A stretch of 64,000 bases of DNA from Mycetocola tolaasinivorans (GCF_003667565.1 NZ_RCUX01000013.1:18987-82986), one strand, 5' to 3'; counted from the stretch's first letter, positions 9,623-19,382 are shown. Translations and numbers: made by a program. Notes: generated by a model from the letters alone, not told the origin.

Positions 9623-10785
9623 GATGCGCGTCCCGTCGTCAGGGTGAGGTCGTCGTATTTTCCGTCGAGCACGTCGGCGAACAGCACCGCGGTGCCGAGG
9701 GTTGCCGATGCGTACATCGCGTGCACGAGTGCGAGCGAGTGGGTTGCGTCCCGTGCGGTGATGCCGGGTGCTCGTCGATCGCTCAGCGCGGCGGCGATGT
9801 CGTCGTACTGGCGGGTGTGGGCGGCGAGGAAGTCGCCATCCTCGCGCGGGGCAGAGGAGAGCTGACCGGCGTCGATCACGTCGGCCGCCTGGTTCGCGGT
9901 TCCCACGGCGCTCAGGCCGGTACCCGGAATGAGATCGGCACCGCCGGCCGCGTGGAAGTACTCCAGGCGGTCGTTATCGATGACGGCGGAGCCGCGGGAG
10001 CCGAGCACCTGCAGCCGGGTGTTGAGGCCCGGGTAGGCGGCGGTGGTGCAGTGGATCACGCCGAGTGCGCCGGATTCGAAGCGCACGGTGGCCACCGCGA
10101 TGTCTTCAACCTCGATGCGCTCGTGGGCGAGCAGCGCGGTCTGGGCGTAAATCTCGACCGGGGTACCCAGGGTCCAGCGCAGGAGGTCCACGGTGTGCAC
10201 CCCCTGGTTCATGACCGCGCCACCCCCGTCAAGCTCCCAGGTACCCCGCCAGTTTCCGCTGTCGTAGTAGTCCTGTCCGCGCCACCAGGCAACGGTGGCC
10301 GATCCCGAGGTCAGCCGGCCGAAGTGGCCCTCGTCGATGGCCTTCTTCACCACGACGCTCGCCGGGTCAAAGCGGTGCTGGCTGATCACGGTGACGGTCA
10401 GGCCGCGCTCGGCTGCCTCATCGGCGAGGTCCGCGATGCGGCGAGCGCGCACCAGGTCCACGTCGATCGGCTTCTCGATGACCACGTGCACGCCCGCTTC
10501 GAGCGCCTCGCGGGCCGCATCCACGTGCAGTCCGCTCGGGGTGGTGATGACCACGATATCGATATCCCCCGCGGCCAGCGCCTCGGTCAGCGTCCCGAAC
10601 GTGCGCGGACGCTCCACCGGATACTCGGTGGGAAGGAGATCGGCGAGGGCGTCGAGCGCCTCGGGGAAAACATCCACGAGGGCGCTCACGCTGAAGGCCT
10701 CGTGGGCCGCCAGGACGCGAGCATGGTGGGTGCCGATCACTCCGCAGCCGATGATGGCGGCGCGGGTGGGTGTTGCGGTGGTCAT
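9619..10785 (-). CDS. Gfo/Idh/MocA family oxidoreductase
   Basis: A 388-residue NAD(P)-dependent sugar dehydrogenase. The N-terminal Rossmann motif GCGVIGTHHA and the EKPIDVD motif that carries the conserved catalytic Lys are both present. The C-terminal alpha/beta domain binds substrate (GGGAVMNQGVHTVDLLRW). It lies between two isomerase/epimerase genes with four-base overlaps on both sides, so the three products probably act in one short pathway. Oxidation of a sugar or glycoside at C3, or of an inositol-like ring, is typical of the family. Confidence 0.88.
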   Translation of the reverse strand: MTTATPTRAAIIGCGVIGTHHARVLAAHEAFSVSALVDVFPEALDALADLLPTEYPVERPRTFGTLTEALAAGDIDIVVITTPSGLHVDAAREALEAGVHVVIEKPIDVDLVRARRIADLADEAAERGLTVTVISQHRFDPASVVVKKAIDEGHFGRLTSGSATVAWWRGQDYYDSGNWRGTWELDGGGAVMNQGVHTVDLLRWTLGTPVEIYAQTALLAHERIEVEDIAVATVRFESGALGVIHCTTAAYPGLNTRLQVLGSRGSAVIDNDRLEYFHAAGGADLIPGTGLSAVGTANQAADVIDAGQLSSAPREDGDFLAAHTRQYDDIAAALSDRRAPGITARDATHSLALVHAMYASATLGTAVLFADVLDGKYDDLTLTTGRAS

Positions 10786-11630
10786 ACGAGTGTTACTCCC
10801 AGTTCATCGGTGAGGCCTCGGAAGGCACGGGCCGCGCGCCCGAAGGCTGCGGCACCGGAGAATCCGCCGGTGGCGAATGCGTCGGACAGGTGGGGTTCGA
10901 GCGAGGCGAAGCCGGAGAATCCGTCGGCGGCAAGCGCGCCGAGGGTTTCGCGCAGCTGGCCATCGCCCTCGCCCGCGGCAACCACCGAGTGGTCGCTCGC
11001 GAGGGCATCCTTTACCTGCAGGTATTCCAGGTAGGGGCGCAGGGCTTCGAAACCGTCGTCGAAGGGCACCGCTCCCACCTGTACATAGTTGGCGTTGTCC
11101 CAGGCCACGCGCAGTGCCGGGGAGTTCACCGAGGTGATCAGGTCGAGCACCCGGGCGGGGGTGTCGCCGTAGATGTCCTTCTCGTTCTCGTGCAGCAGCA
11201 CGATGCCGGCGTCCTGCGCGATCTCGGCAAAGCGAGACAGGCGCTCAATGACGGGTTCACGAATGGAGTCGACGTCCACACCCTCGCCGTAGTAGAACGA
11301 GAAGATTCGGATATAGCGGCTGTTCAGTACCTTCGCGGCGTTGATCGCCCGGTCGAGGCGTGCGAGTTCGGCGTCGAAGTCCGAGGTGATGTCCACCTTG
11401 CCCAGCGGCGAAGCGATGGCCGAAACCCCCATCTCCTGCTCGGCGAGCAGCGCACGCAGCTCCTCCAGCTGAGCGTCGTCGAGGTCCACAATGTTGACGC
11501 CCCAGGCACTGCGTACCTCGATGTGCTGCGCGCCGAGCGCCTGCAGCACGGCAATCTGAATGCGGGGATCCTCGTGGATCTCGTCCCCGAACCCGGACAG
11601 GGTCCAGGTGGGGGTGGATGATGCGGTCAT
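10782..11630 (-). CDS. Sugar phosphate isomerase/epimerase-like TIM-barrel protein 2
   Basis: A 282-residue protein of the same superfamily as the gene two places downstream, but clearly diverged from it. Segments VLLHENEKDIYGD, LRVAWDNANYVQVG, LEYLQVKDAL and FASLEPHLSD carry the expected metal-ligand Glu, Asp, His and Glu positions. It follows the inner permease gene with a one-base stop/start overlap. Two non-identical barrels around one dehydrogenase argue for two successive rearrangements rather than a duplicated step. Confidence 0.85.
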   Translation of the reverse strand: MTASSTPTWTLSGFGDEIHEDPRIQIAVLQALGAQHIEVRSAWGVNIVDLDDAQLEELRALLAEQEMGVSAIASPLGKVDITSDFDAELARLDRAINAAKVLNSRYIRIFSFYYGEGVDVDSIREPVIERLSRFAEIAQDAGIVLLHENEKDIYGDTPARVLDLITSVNSPALRVAWDNANYVQVGAVPFDDGFEALRPYLEYLQVKDALASDHSVVAAGEGDGQLRETLGALAADGFSGFASLEPHLSDAFATGGFSGAAAFGRAARAFRGLTDELGVTLV

Positions 11631-12568
11631 TACTTAACTCCTCCTGCGGTGAGGCCACCAACAAGGTAGCGCTGGAAAATAAGGTAGAGAACTACAACGG
11701 GCACCGCGCAGACGAGCGCCGCGGCCATCATCTGGCCGTAAACCGGGACGGCACCGCCCTCCTGGGTGGCCCCAAAGATCTGCAGCGCGACGGCGACCGT
11801 GCGCGACTCCGGGCGTGTCATCACCGAGGCAAAGAGCACGTCGTTCCAGCCCAGCAGGAAGGCGAAGATGCCGGAGACGACGATGCCGGGCCAGCTCAGC
11901 GGCACGATGATTCGGGTGAGGATCTTGAAGGGCGATGCGCCATCGAGGCGGGCGGCCTCCTCGAGCTCACGCGGCAGGCCGCGCAGGTAGGTCACCATGA
12001 CCCAGGTCGAGAACGGCAGCGCGAAGGTGAGGTAGGTGAGGAACAGGCCCCAGCGGGTACCGATGATCTGCACACCCAGCGTGCTTGCCGCGGTGGAGAA
12101 GAGCACAAACACCGGGAGCAGCAGCAGGGTGCCGGGGATCGACTGCAGGGCCAGCAGACCGCGCAGCACCAGCAGGCGACCGCGGAAGGCGTAGCGCACG
12201 AGCACGTAGGCGGTAGACACCGAGAGCGCCGCGCAGACCAGGGCGACGCCGCCGGCCACGAGCACGCTGTTCACGAGCCCGGTGCCGAGATCCACCGTGG
12301 TCCAGATTTTTGAGTAGTTCTCAAACGTCAGCTCGGTGGGCCAGAAGGCACCGCGGGCCACCGCGAGGTCCGAGTTGATCGAGGCAAAGAAAATGTACAG
12401 CACCGGAACCATCGCGAACACCAGCAGCGCGGTGAGAATCACGATGAGCAGGGGCTTGGGCAGCAGGCGGTGAATCTGGGCCTGCCGCGCGCCCTCCTTG
12501 GCGCTGGCGCGGTGCGGCTTCACGCCCAGCGGGGCGATCGTGCTACTTGCGGACACGGGACCCACCAT
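11630..12568 (-). CDS. Carbohydrate ABC transporter permease (MalG/UgpE type)
   Basis: A 312-residue inner-membrane protein with about six membrane segments. The cytoplasmic EAA loop is visible as EEAARLDGASPFKILTRIIVPLSWPG near residue 195. It belongs to the CUT1 group of oligosaccharide importers. It overlaps the partner permease gene by 26 bases. The operon encodes no ATPase, so a shared MsiK-type ATPase encoded elsewhere probably powers it, as is usual in Actinobacteria. Confidence 0.93.
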   Translation of the reverse strand: MVGPVSASSTIAPLGVKPHRASAKEGARQAQIHRLLPKPLLIVILTALLVFAMVPVLYIFFASINSDLAVARGAFWPTELTFENYSKIWTTVDLGTGLVNSVLVAGGVALVCAALSVSTAYVLVRYAFRGRLLVLRGLLALQSIPGTLLLLPVFVLFSTAASTLGVQIIGTRWGLFLTYLTFALPFSTWVMVTYLRGLPRELEEAARLDGASPFKILTRIIVPLSWPGIVVSGIFAFLLGWNDVLFASVMTRPESRTVAVALQIFGATQEGGAVPVYGQMMAAALVCAVPVVVLYLIFQRYLVGGLTAGGVK

Positions 12569-13598
12569 CCTCTCCGGTGTCGAGCTTCACTGCTCGCAGG
12601 TAGATAAAGAGCGGAATCGCGATCAGGATCAGCGAGACCACGGCCATCGCGGCCGACAGCCCGAACCGGAAGTTCTGGAAGCCGGTGATGTAGGTGAGCA
12701 CGGGCAGGACGTTGACATCCGCCGGTGCGGGGATTCCAAAGAGCACAAACGGGAGGGTGAAGTTGTTGACCGAGTGCAGGAAGGAGATGATCAGCGCGAG
12801 GGTGATCGGGCCCTTGAGGTAGGGCAGAATCACGTAGCGCAGCTTGGTCCACCAGCCGGCACCATCGAGTGCGGACGCCTCGTGCACCTCGGCATCAACC
12901 GACTGCAGACCCGAGAGCACCAGCAGGTAGATGAAGGGCCAGGACGCCCAGATCTGCACAAATACCAGTGCCCAGTAGGACTGCGGGCCGTTGAGCCACA
13001 GGCCGCCATCGATGCCGAAGTTCGCGAGCATCGCGTTGCCCACACCGTCTGGCTGAAGCATGGTGCGCCACACGGTACCAACCACGAAGGTCGGGAGAAC
13101 GTAGGGCACCAGGAAGAGCGAGCGCACGAGCCCACGCCCGCGGAAGCGGTTCTGGGTCGCGAGGGCCGCAGCCACACCGATCGGGAGGCAGACCAGGGTG
13201 ACCAGGACCGAGTAGCCAACGCTGATACCGATCGACTGAATCAGCGACGACTTCGTGAGGGCCTCGACGTAGTTGGAGATGCCGATAAACGGCGCGCTGA
13301 CCCACTGGCGCAGGGTGTACTGGTCGAGATCCATCAGGGAGATCACCAGGCCCAGCACCAGAGGAACCAGGATGACGATCACCATCAGGATGCCGCCGGG
13401 GGCGAGCATCCAGAGCGGACGATCACGCTCACCGGTCTTCCGGGCGCCACGCGGGCGGCCGTTCAGCCGCGAGGGTGAGGAGGGGGCGGGATGCCCGTCC
13501 CGGCGCGCGGTGGAGCGCGCCGGGGTGGCATCGGCACTCGCGGCGGACGCCGCCGCGAGTGCATCGGCGCGGGTGCGCGCCTCGGGGGTGGTAACCAT
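12543..13598 (-). CDS. Carbohydrate ABC transporter permease (MalF/UgpA type)
   Basis: A 351-residue membrane protein with an unusually long, Arg/Ala-rich N-terminal cytoplasmic stretch of about 60 residues before the first membrane segment (MLAPGGILMVIVILVPLVLG). The EAA-loop counterpart is HEASALDGAGWWTKLRYVILPYLKG. It pairs with the overlapping MalG-type gene and the solute-binding lipoprotein 20 bp upstream. The N-terminal extension could mean the real start is internal, but no better start with a ribosome site was found. Confidence 0.92.
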   Translation of the reverse strand: MVTTPEARTRADALAAASAASADATPARSTARRDGHPAPSSPSRLNGRPRGARKTGERDRPLWMLAPGGILMVIVILVPLVLGLVISLMDLDQYTLRQWVSAPFIGISNYVEALTKSSLIQSIGISVGYSVLVTLVCLPIGVAAALATQNRFRGRGLVRSLFLVPYVLPTFVVGTVWRTMLQPDGVGNAMLANFGIDGGLWLNGPQSYWALVFVQIWASWPFIYLLVLSGLQSVDAEVHEASALDGAGWWTKLRYVILPYLKGPITLALIISFLHSVNNFTLPFVLFGIPAPADVNVLPVLTYITGFQNFRFGLSAAMAVVSLILIAIPLFIYLRAVKLDTGEDGGSRVRK

Positions 13599-13618
13599 GA
13601 TGAATCTCTTCCGGTGAA

Positions 13619-14968
13619 TTACTTCGCGCGATCCAGAGCGGACTGAGCCTTTTCCTGCTCGGTCTTCAGGGCGGAGACGATCTGATCGGTGGTGACCGAT
13701 CCGGAGTTCAGCGACGGGATGGCCTGCACGACGACGTTGGTCATGCCCAGCTGGACGTCACCCCAGGCACCGCTGAACGGCGTTCCCACCGACAGCTTCG
13801 AGGCGGCGACGATCGGGGCAAGCTTCTCGTTGTCCTTTTCCAGGGCCGCGGCGGCGTCGGCGTTGGTCGGCATCTCACCGAAGGTCTCGTAGTACACCTT
13901 CTGTGCTTCCGCGGTGGTGAGCATCTCGATCAGGGCGAAGGAGAGGTCCTTGTTCTTGGAGTAGTCGGCCACGACGAAGTTTGATCCACTGAGGATCGAT
14001 GCGGCTTCCTTACCACCGGCCGGGCGGGTGGTGTCCCCCGGCGGGATGGTCGGCATCACGGCGTAGGCATACTTGCCAGCGACCGCGGAGGCGTCGAGGG
14101 TATTGATCGAGGTGGCGGTCACCATCGGCATGAACGCGGCCTTGCCGTCGGCGAAGGAGGCGAGGGCCTGGCTGGCCTTCCACCCGATCGATGCCGGGTT
14201 CACCACCTTGTCCTTGGTCAGCCAGCCGAAGTAGGTCTCATAGGCCTTGATGGTTACCGGATCGTCCAGGCGCACCTTCTTGCCATCGATGATCGGGTTG
14301 CCGGCCTGGGTCGACATGGCCCAGATGAACTTCCACGGGTCGAAGTTGTCGCCGTAGGCAATGCTCAGACCGTACACATCATCGTGGGTGAGCTTCTTTG
14401 CCTGCTCGAGGAGGCCATCCCAGGTGTCGGCGGGCTTGTCGATGCCGGCGGCGGCCAGCATCTCGGTGTTGTATGCCATCACGAACGGACGGCTGCGGGC
14501 GGGGATTCCCACCTCGTTGTCCTTGTCCGGACCGGAGATACCCAGGCTGGCCTCGGTGAAGCGGTCGCGACCACCCACCTTCTTCCAGTCGTCTTCGCTG
14601 AGCTTCACGAAGGCACCGGTGGCGTAGGCGGTGGGGGTGAAGGTGGTTCCGAGCGAGTAGATGTCGGGCCCCTGACCCGAGACCACCGAGGTCTGGATCT
14701 TGGTCAGCTCATCGTTTGCGGTGGCGAAGGTTTCAAACTTCACCTGGGCACCGGTCTTGGCCTTGAACTGCTCGCTGACATCCGCGAACCACTTCTGCTG
14801 CTCCTCCGGATACAGCGTGTTTGCATCGGTCAGGACGTTGAGGGTCTTGCCCGCGCCGTCCAGCGGCTTGGCACTATCCCCGGGTGCGGCCTCACTGGAG
14901 CAGCCGGCGAGCGTCAGTGCTCCGGCGGCCAGCAGTGCCGTGGTGAGTACGAGTTTTCTTTTCATCAT
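13619..14968 (-). CDS. Carbohydrate-binding lipoprotein of CUT1 ABC importer
   Basis: A 449-residue extracellular solute-binding protein (MalE/UgpB-like). It has a lipoprotein signal peptide with the lipobox LTLAGC, Cys at 23. The mature part has the FETFATANDELTKIQTSVVSGQ-type region typical of family 1 binding proteins. It is the first gene of the seven-gene operon. A strong GGAGGAG site precedes the start. Two adjacent ATG codons are possible, shifting the start by one residue. Expression is probably controlled by the LacI-type operator in the divergent promoter region. Confidence 0.93.
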   Translation of the reverse strand: MMKRKLVLTTALLAAGALTLAGCSSEAAPGDSAKPLDGAGKTLNVLTDANTLYPEEQQKWFADVSEQFKAKTGAQVKFETFATANDELTKIQTSVVSGQGPDIYSLGTTFTPTAYATGAFVKLSEDDWKKVGGRDRFTEASLGISGPDKDNEVGIPARSRPFVMAYNTEMLAAAGIDKPADTWDGLLEQAKKLTHDDVYGLSIAYGDNFDPWKFIWAMSTQAGNPIIDGKKVRLDDPVTIKAYETYFGWLTKDKVVNPASIGWKASQALASFADGKAAFMPMVTATSINTLDASAVAGKYAYAVMPTIPPGDTTRPAGGKEAASILSGSNFVVADYSKNKDLSFALIEMLTTAEAQKVYYETFGEMPTNADAAAALEKDNEKLAPIVAASKLSVGTPFSGAWGDVQLGMTNVVVQAIPSLNSGSVTTDQIVSALKTEQEKAQSALDRAK

Positions 14969-15048
14969 CCGAGCTCCTCCTTGAGTTGGGTGAAACCAGG
15001 GGGCGGAAACCCCGGTGTCCCGACTCTAGACAGAACGACAAACTTTCA

Positions 15049-15060
15049 GCAACCGTTTGC
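15049..15060. promoter_or_regulatory. LacI-type operator between the importer operon and lacI
   Basis: GCAACCGTTTGC is an imperfect palindrome with a central CG (10 of 12 positions symmetric), typical of LacI/GalR operators. It lies in the 123-bp divergent intergenic region. On the minus strand it overlaps a candidate -35 (TTGCTG) of the importer operon. Two TTGGCAA direct repeats lie beside it. Confidence 0.6.
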
Positions 15061-15091
15061 CAAAAATTGCCAAGTGTGGTTTTCTCTCGTT

Positions 15092-16114
15092 ATGAGTACC
15101 GAACCGGTGTCGTCGTCGACCAGGCCCGCAACGATCCACGATGTTGCCCGCGAAAGCGGATTCGCCGCGTCGACCGTTTCGCGCGCCCTCTCCAATCCAG
15201 GTCGTGTAAATGTCCAGACCAGAGAGAAGATTCTGGCGATTGCCCGGGCGCTAAACTACACTCCAAACTCCCAGGCCCGGGCCCTCACCTCGGGCCAGAC
15301 GCGCTCCATCGCCGTGCTGGTTTCGGACATCACGAACCCGTTCTACTTTGGCCTCATTCGTGGCACACAGCAGCAACTCAAGGCGGCAAACTACCTGCAG
15401 ATGCTCGTGGATACCGCCGAGTCGAGCGACTCCGAGGCCGCCACGATCGACTCGCTCCGACGCTCGGCCGACGGCGCGATCCTCACCGCCTCGCGGCTCT
15501 CTGATCAGCAGCTCGTCTCGCTCTCCGAGCGAATGCCCCTGGTCGCGATCAACCGCCATGTACCGGGCATTCCCGCGGTCATCATCGATACCCCATTCGG
15601 GATCGATCAGGCCCTGGACCACCTGGCATCGCTCGGCCACCGCCGCATCACCTACGTCTCGGGCCCGGATATGTCATGGTCCAATGAGCGCCGCTGGCAG
15701 CGTCTGGAAAAGACCGCGCAGAAGCTCGGCGTACAGCCCGTTCGCACCCGGGAATACGCGCCCAGCCTGGCCTCGGGTGCCGCCGCCGCGGAGGCCATGA
15801 TCAACAGTGAATCCACCGCCTGCGTGGTGTTCAACGATCTGATCGCGATCGGTATGCTCGAGCGATTCCGCGAGCGCGGCGTTCGGGTACCCGAGGACAT
15901 CAGCGTGGTCGGATGCGATGACATTTTTGGCGCAAGCTTCTGTAACCCCCCACTCACGACCCTCACCGCTCCGATCGAGCGAGCCGGCCGGATGGCGGTC
16001 TCAATGCTGCTCTCGCGGCTCGAGGCCGGCCCGGATTCGCCCCCGCCACCGCCCATGCTGCTGCCAACCCACCTGACCGTACGAAAGTCCACCGGCCCGG
16101 CGAGGCAGCGCTAG
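15092..16114 (+). CDS. LacI family transcriptional regulator
   Basis: A 340-residue regulator. The N-terminal helix-turn-helix TIHDVARESGFAASTVSRAL (residues 14-33) and hinge are followed by a periplasmic-binding-protein-like sensor domain (VLVSDITNPFYFGLIRG to SVVGCDD). It is divergent from the carbohydrate operon and is followed by uxaC and gnd, so uronate or a derived sugar is the likely inducer. The start is ATG 15092, placing the HTH at the usual distance. No ribosome site is visible before it. The long upstream open frame belongs to the antisense of the binding-protein gene and was rejected. Confidence 0.92.
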   Translation: MSTEPVSSSTRPATIHDVARESGFAASTVSRALSNPGRVNVQTREKILAIARALNYTPNSQARALTSGQTRSIAVLVSDITNPFYFGLIRGTQQQLKAANYLQMLVDTAESSDSEAATIDSLRRSADGAILTASRLSDQQLVSLSERMPLVAINRHVPGIPAVIIDTPFGIDQALDHLASLGHRRITYVSGPDMSWSNERRWQRLEKTAQKLGVQPVRTREYAPSLASGAAAAEAMINSESTACVVFNDLIAIGMLERFRERGVRVPEDISVVGCDDIFGASFCNPPLTTLTAPIERAGRMAVSMLLSRLEAGPDSPPPPPMLLPTHLTVRKSTGPARQR

Positions 16115-16206
16115 CCCTAGCCGCACTACAGCGTCAGGGCGCACCCGCGCTCCCCAGAATTTGCACCACCGCGTTCACCCCAGCCAATGAAGACAGGGAG
16201 ATATCC

Positions 16207-17619
16207 GTGACCCAGCTCACACCGAACCCCGACCGCCTGTTCCCCGCAGACCCCGCCGAGCGAGACATCGCCAGGCGGCTCTATGCCGAAGTGGCCACCG
16301 CCCCGATCCTGTCCCCCCACGGGCACGTGGATGCCAACCTGCTGCTGGAAAACGAGGCCTTTCGCGATCCCGCCGAACTGCTGATCACCCCGGACCACTA
16401 CGTGACGCGGCTGCTGCACGCCCACGGTGTTCCACTCGGCGAGCTCGGCCTCGCCGACCGCGGGGTGCCCTCCTCGGCGAGCGGTGCCGACATCTGGCGG
16501 CACTTCAGCAGCCACTGGAGCGACTTCGCCGGTACCCCGGTGCGCTACTGGTTTGAAACCGAGCTGCACGACGTGTTTGGCATTACCGAGGTGCCCTCCG
16601 TCGAGAGCTCGGATCGTATCTACGCCCAGATCGCCGAGCGTCTGGCACGCCCCGAGTGGCGCCCGCGCGCGCTGTTTGAGCGGTTCAACATCGAGGTGCT
16701 CGCCACCACGGATGACCCCGCCGACAGCCTGGACGCCCATCGCGCCCTGGCCGCCGATCCGACCTTCGCCGGTCGCGTCCTGCCTACGTTCCGGGCGGAC
16801 CGCTACATGGATCCGGGGGCGGCAGGATGGCGTGATGCCCTCACCGCGCTGGCGGACGCAGCGGACATCGATACGGGCACCTACGCCGGGCTGATCGCGG
16901 CCCTCAAGAACCGCCGCGAGTACTTCATCGCTCACGGGGCCACCGCGACGGACACCGGGGTACTCGAGCCCACAGCCGAGCCGCTCACCACGGCGGAGGC
17001 CGAGCGTATCCACGCGGCCGCCCTGGCCGGAACCGCCAGCGAAGCCGACACCCTCGCCTATCGCCGCAACATGCTCTACCGCTACGCCGAGATGGCGGCG
17101 GAGGACGGGCTCGTAATGCAGCTGCACCCCGGCGTCATCCGCGGGCACCACGCACCAACGCTCGAGCGTTTCGGTCCGGATACCGGGCACGATCTGCCGG
17201 ATCAGGCCTCCTTCACCCGCCCGCTGCGCCGCATCCTGCAGGACTTCGGAACCAACGAGACCTTCCGCCTGGTGCTGTTCACCGTGGATGAGACCGTATT
17301 CTCACGCGAAATCGGCCCGCTGGCCGGGTTCTACCCCTCGGTCTTCGCCGGTGCCCCCTGGTGGTTCATCGACACCCCTGCGGCCATCGCCCGCTACCGG
17401 TCCGCCGTGACCGACAGCGCCGGATTCGCCAAGACCTCCGGCTTTATCGATGACACCCGAGCGTTCTGCTCGATCCCGGCCCGGCACGATATGTCACGTC
17501 GAGCCGATGCGGCGTTCCTCGCCGGGCTGGTGACCACCCACCAGCTGGGTGAGGACGAGGCTGCGGTCATTATCCGCGACCTTACCGACCGCATTCCGCG
17601 CTCGGTGTTCCGGCTCTAG
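16207..17619 (+). CDS. uxaC: Glucuronate isomerase UxaC
   Basis: A 470-residue amidohydrolase-superfamily enzyme converting D-glucuronate to D-fructuronate (or galacturonate to tagaturonate). Diagnostic segments are SPHGHVDANLLLENEAF (His-x-His metal site, about residue 37), ALFERFNIEVLATTDDP and MQLHPGVIRGHH. Length matches the family. The start is GTG 16207 with AGGGAG just upstream. It is 92 bp from lacI and is probably cotranscribed with it. Confidence 0.96.
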   Translation: MTQLTPNPDRLFPADPAERDIARRLYAEVATAPILSPHGHVDANLLLENEAFRDPAELLITPDHYVTRLLHAHGVPLGELGLADRGVPSSASGADIWRHFSSHWSDFAGTPVRYWFETELHDVFGITEVPSVESSDRIYAQIAERLARPEWRPRALFERFNIEVLATTDDPADSLDAHRALAADPTFAGRVLPTFRADRYMDPGAAGWRDALTALADAADIDTGTYAGLIAALKNRREYFIAHGATATDTGVLEPTAEPLTTAEAERIHAAALAGTASEADTLAYRRNMLYRYAEMAAEDGLVMQLHPGVIRGHHAPTLERFGPDTGHDLPDQASFTRPLRRILQDFGTNETFRLVLFTVDETVFSREIGPLAGFYPSVFAGAPWWFIDTPAAIARYRSAVTDSAGFAKTSGFIDDTRAFCSIPARHDMSRRADAAFLAGLVTTHQLGEDEAAVIIRDLTDRIPRSVFRL

Positions 17620-17753
17620 CCGCGGCCCGTGCTGGCCGATTTAGCCCCGCAATCCTGCGCATCGGATTCCGCGCAGGGCGGACAACGTCGTGCGGGGCCC
17701 CGGTATTCCGGGGCCCCGCACGCCCGCTCACAGCACTGAACAAAGGTGCATCG

Positions 17754-17767
17754 GCAAAACCGTTTGC
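17754..17767. promoter_or_regulatory. Candidate second LacI-type operator upstream of gnd
   Basis: GCAAAACCGTTTGC shares the ten bases AACCGTTTGC with the operator at 15049-15060 and has matching arms around a shifted centre. It lies 118 bp before gnd and could place gnd under the same regulator. Confidence 0.4.
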
Positions 17768-17884
17768 GGGCATGTGAGGTTTGCTAAGTTGATCAGAACC
17801 CATGCTGTGTGGCGTGCAATTGCGCGTCTACGTCCGGCATGTCCAGCGCATCCCCTTTCCATACATCCCCGAATTGGAGTAACC

Positions 17885-19336
17885 ATGACGGAAGCAGCAC
17901 AGGCAAACATTGGCGTGATCGGAATGGCGGTCATGGGCAGCAACCTCGCCCGTAACCTGGCGAGCCGCGAGGGCAACACCGTTGCGATTTTCAACCGCTC
18001 CCCCGAGCGCACCCGCGGCGTCGTTGCCGCACACCCCGAGGCGGGCTTTGTCGCCAGCGAGACCATCGATGAGTTCGTGGCCTCGCTGCAGAAGCCGCGC
18101 ACCGCGATCATCATGGTGCAGGCTGGCGCCGGCACCGACGCGGTCATCGACCAGCTGACCGAGCGTTTCGAGCCCGGCGACATCATCGTGGACGGCGGCA
18201 ACGCGCTGTTCACCGACACCATTCGCCGCGAGAAGGCCGTGAGCCCGACCGGCATCCACTTTGTGGGTGCGGGTATCTCCGGTGGCGAGGAGGGCGCGCT
18301 TAAGGGCCCGTCGATCATGCCCGGCGGCACCGCCGAGTCGTACAAGACCCTCGGCCCGATCCTGTCGTCGATCGCCGCGGTTTCCGAGGGCGAGCCCTGC
18401 GTGACCCACATCGGCACCGATGGCGCCGGTCACTTCGTGAAGATGATCCACAACGGTATCGAGTATGCGGACATGCAGCTCATCGCCGAGGCCTACGACC
18501 TGCTGCGTTACAACGCGGGCCTGACCCCGGCCGAGATCGCCGACGTGTTCACCGAGTGGAACAAGGGTCAGCTCGAGAGCTACCTGATCGAGATCACCGC
18601 AGAGGTTCTGCGCCAGGTTGATGCCACGACCGGCAAGCCGCTGGTAGACGTCATTCTGGACCAGGCGGGCTCGAAGGGCACCGGAGTCTGGACCGTGCAG
18701 AACGCACTGGCCCTGGGCGTGCCGGTTTCCGGTATTGCCGAGGCAGTCTTCGCTCGTTCGCTGTCTTCGCACCCGGAGCAGCGTGAGGCCGCAGCCGGCC
18801 TGCCGGGCCCCGCAAACACCGTGGCCGTGGCCGACCGTGACGCCTTCGTCGAGGACGTTCGCCAGGCACTGTACGCCTCGAAGATCGTGGCCTACTCGCA
18901 GGGCTTCGACGCCATCCGTGCCGGCGCGGCCGAGTACAACTGGAACATCGACCTGGGTGCCGTCTCGCGCATCTGGCGCGGTGGCTGCATCATCCGTGCC
19001 CAGTTCCTGAACCGCATCGCGGATGCGTACGCTGCCGAGCCGAACCTGGCCGCGCTGCTGACCGCACCGTACTTCGCGGAGGCCTTCACCGAGGGTCAGG
19101 AAGCCTGGCGTCGCGTGGTCATCTCGGCCACCCAGTCTGGTCTCCCCGCTCCGGCGTTCTCGTCTTCGCTGGCCTACTACGATGGTCTGCGCGCCAAGCG
19201 CCTGCCGGCCGCCGTGGTTCAGGGACAGCGTGACTTCTTCGGTGCACACACCTACAAGCGCGTCGACGCCGAGGGCACCTTCCACACGCTGTGGTCGGGC
19301 GACCGTACCGAGATCAGCGCCACCGACTCGCACTAG
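17885..19336 (+). CDS. gnd: 6-phosphogluconate dehydrogenase, decarboxylating
   Basis: A 483-residue enzyme that oxidises 6-phosphogluconate to ribulose 5-phosphate with NADP. The N-terminal motif IGVIGMAVMGSNLARNLA binds the cofactor. GAGISGGEEGALKGPSIMPG carries the substrate-binding signature, and GTDGAGHFVKMIHNGIEYADM the catalytic Lys and Asn. The C-terminal helical domain is complete. The start is ATG 17885 with GGAG seven bases upstream. Long antisense frames opposite it are composition artefacts. It may be coregulated with uxaC. Confidence 0.97.
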   Translation: MTEAAQANIGVIGMAVMGSNLARNLASREGNTVAIFNRSPERTRGVVAAHPEAGFVASETIDEFVASLQKPRTAIIMVQAGAGTDAVIDQLTERFEPGDIIVDGGNALFTDTIRREKAVSPTGIHFVGAGISGGEEGALKGPSIMPGGTAESYKTLGPILSSIAAVSEGEPCVTHIGTDGAGHFVKMIHNGIEYADMQLIAEAYDLLRYNAGLTPAEIADVFTEWNKGQLESYLIEITAEVLRQVDATTGKPLVDVILDQAGSKGTGVWTVQNALALGVPVSGIAEAVFARSLSSHPEQREAAAGLPGPANTVAVADRDAFVEDVRQALYASKIVAYSQGFDAIRAGAAEYNWNIDLGAVSRIWRGGCIIRAQFLNRIADAYAAEPNLAALLTAPYFAEAFTEGQEAWRRVVISATQSGLPAPAFSSSLAYYDGLRAKRLPAAVVQGQRDFFGAHTYKRVDAEGTFHTLWSGDRTEISATDSH

Positions 19337-19382
19337 TTGCCGGTAGCCGCAGCCCTCACCGGGCTCGGCTCGCAGCATCCAT

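Noticed and set aside
17828..19378. 516-codon minus-strand frame opposite gnd
   Set aside because: gnd is complete and unambiguous. The antisense frame is a mirror of its codon pattern.
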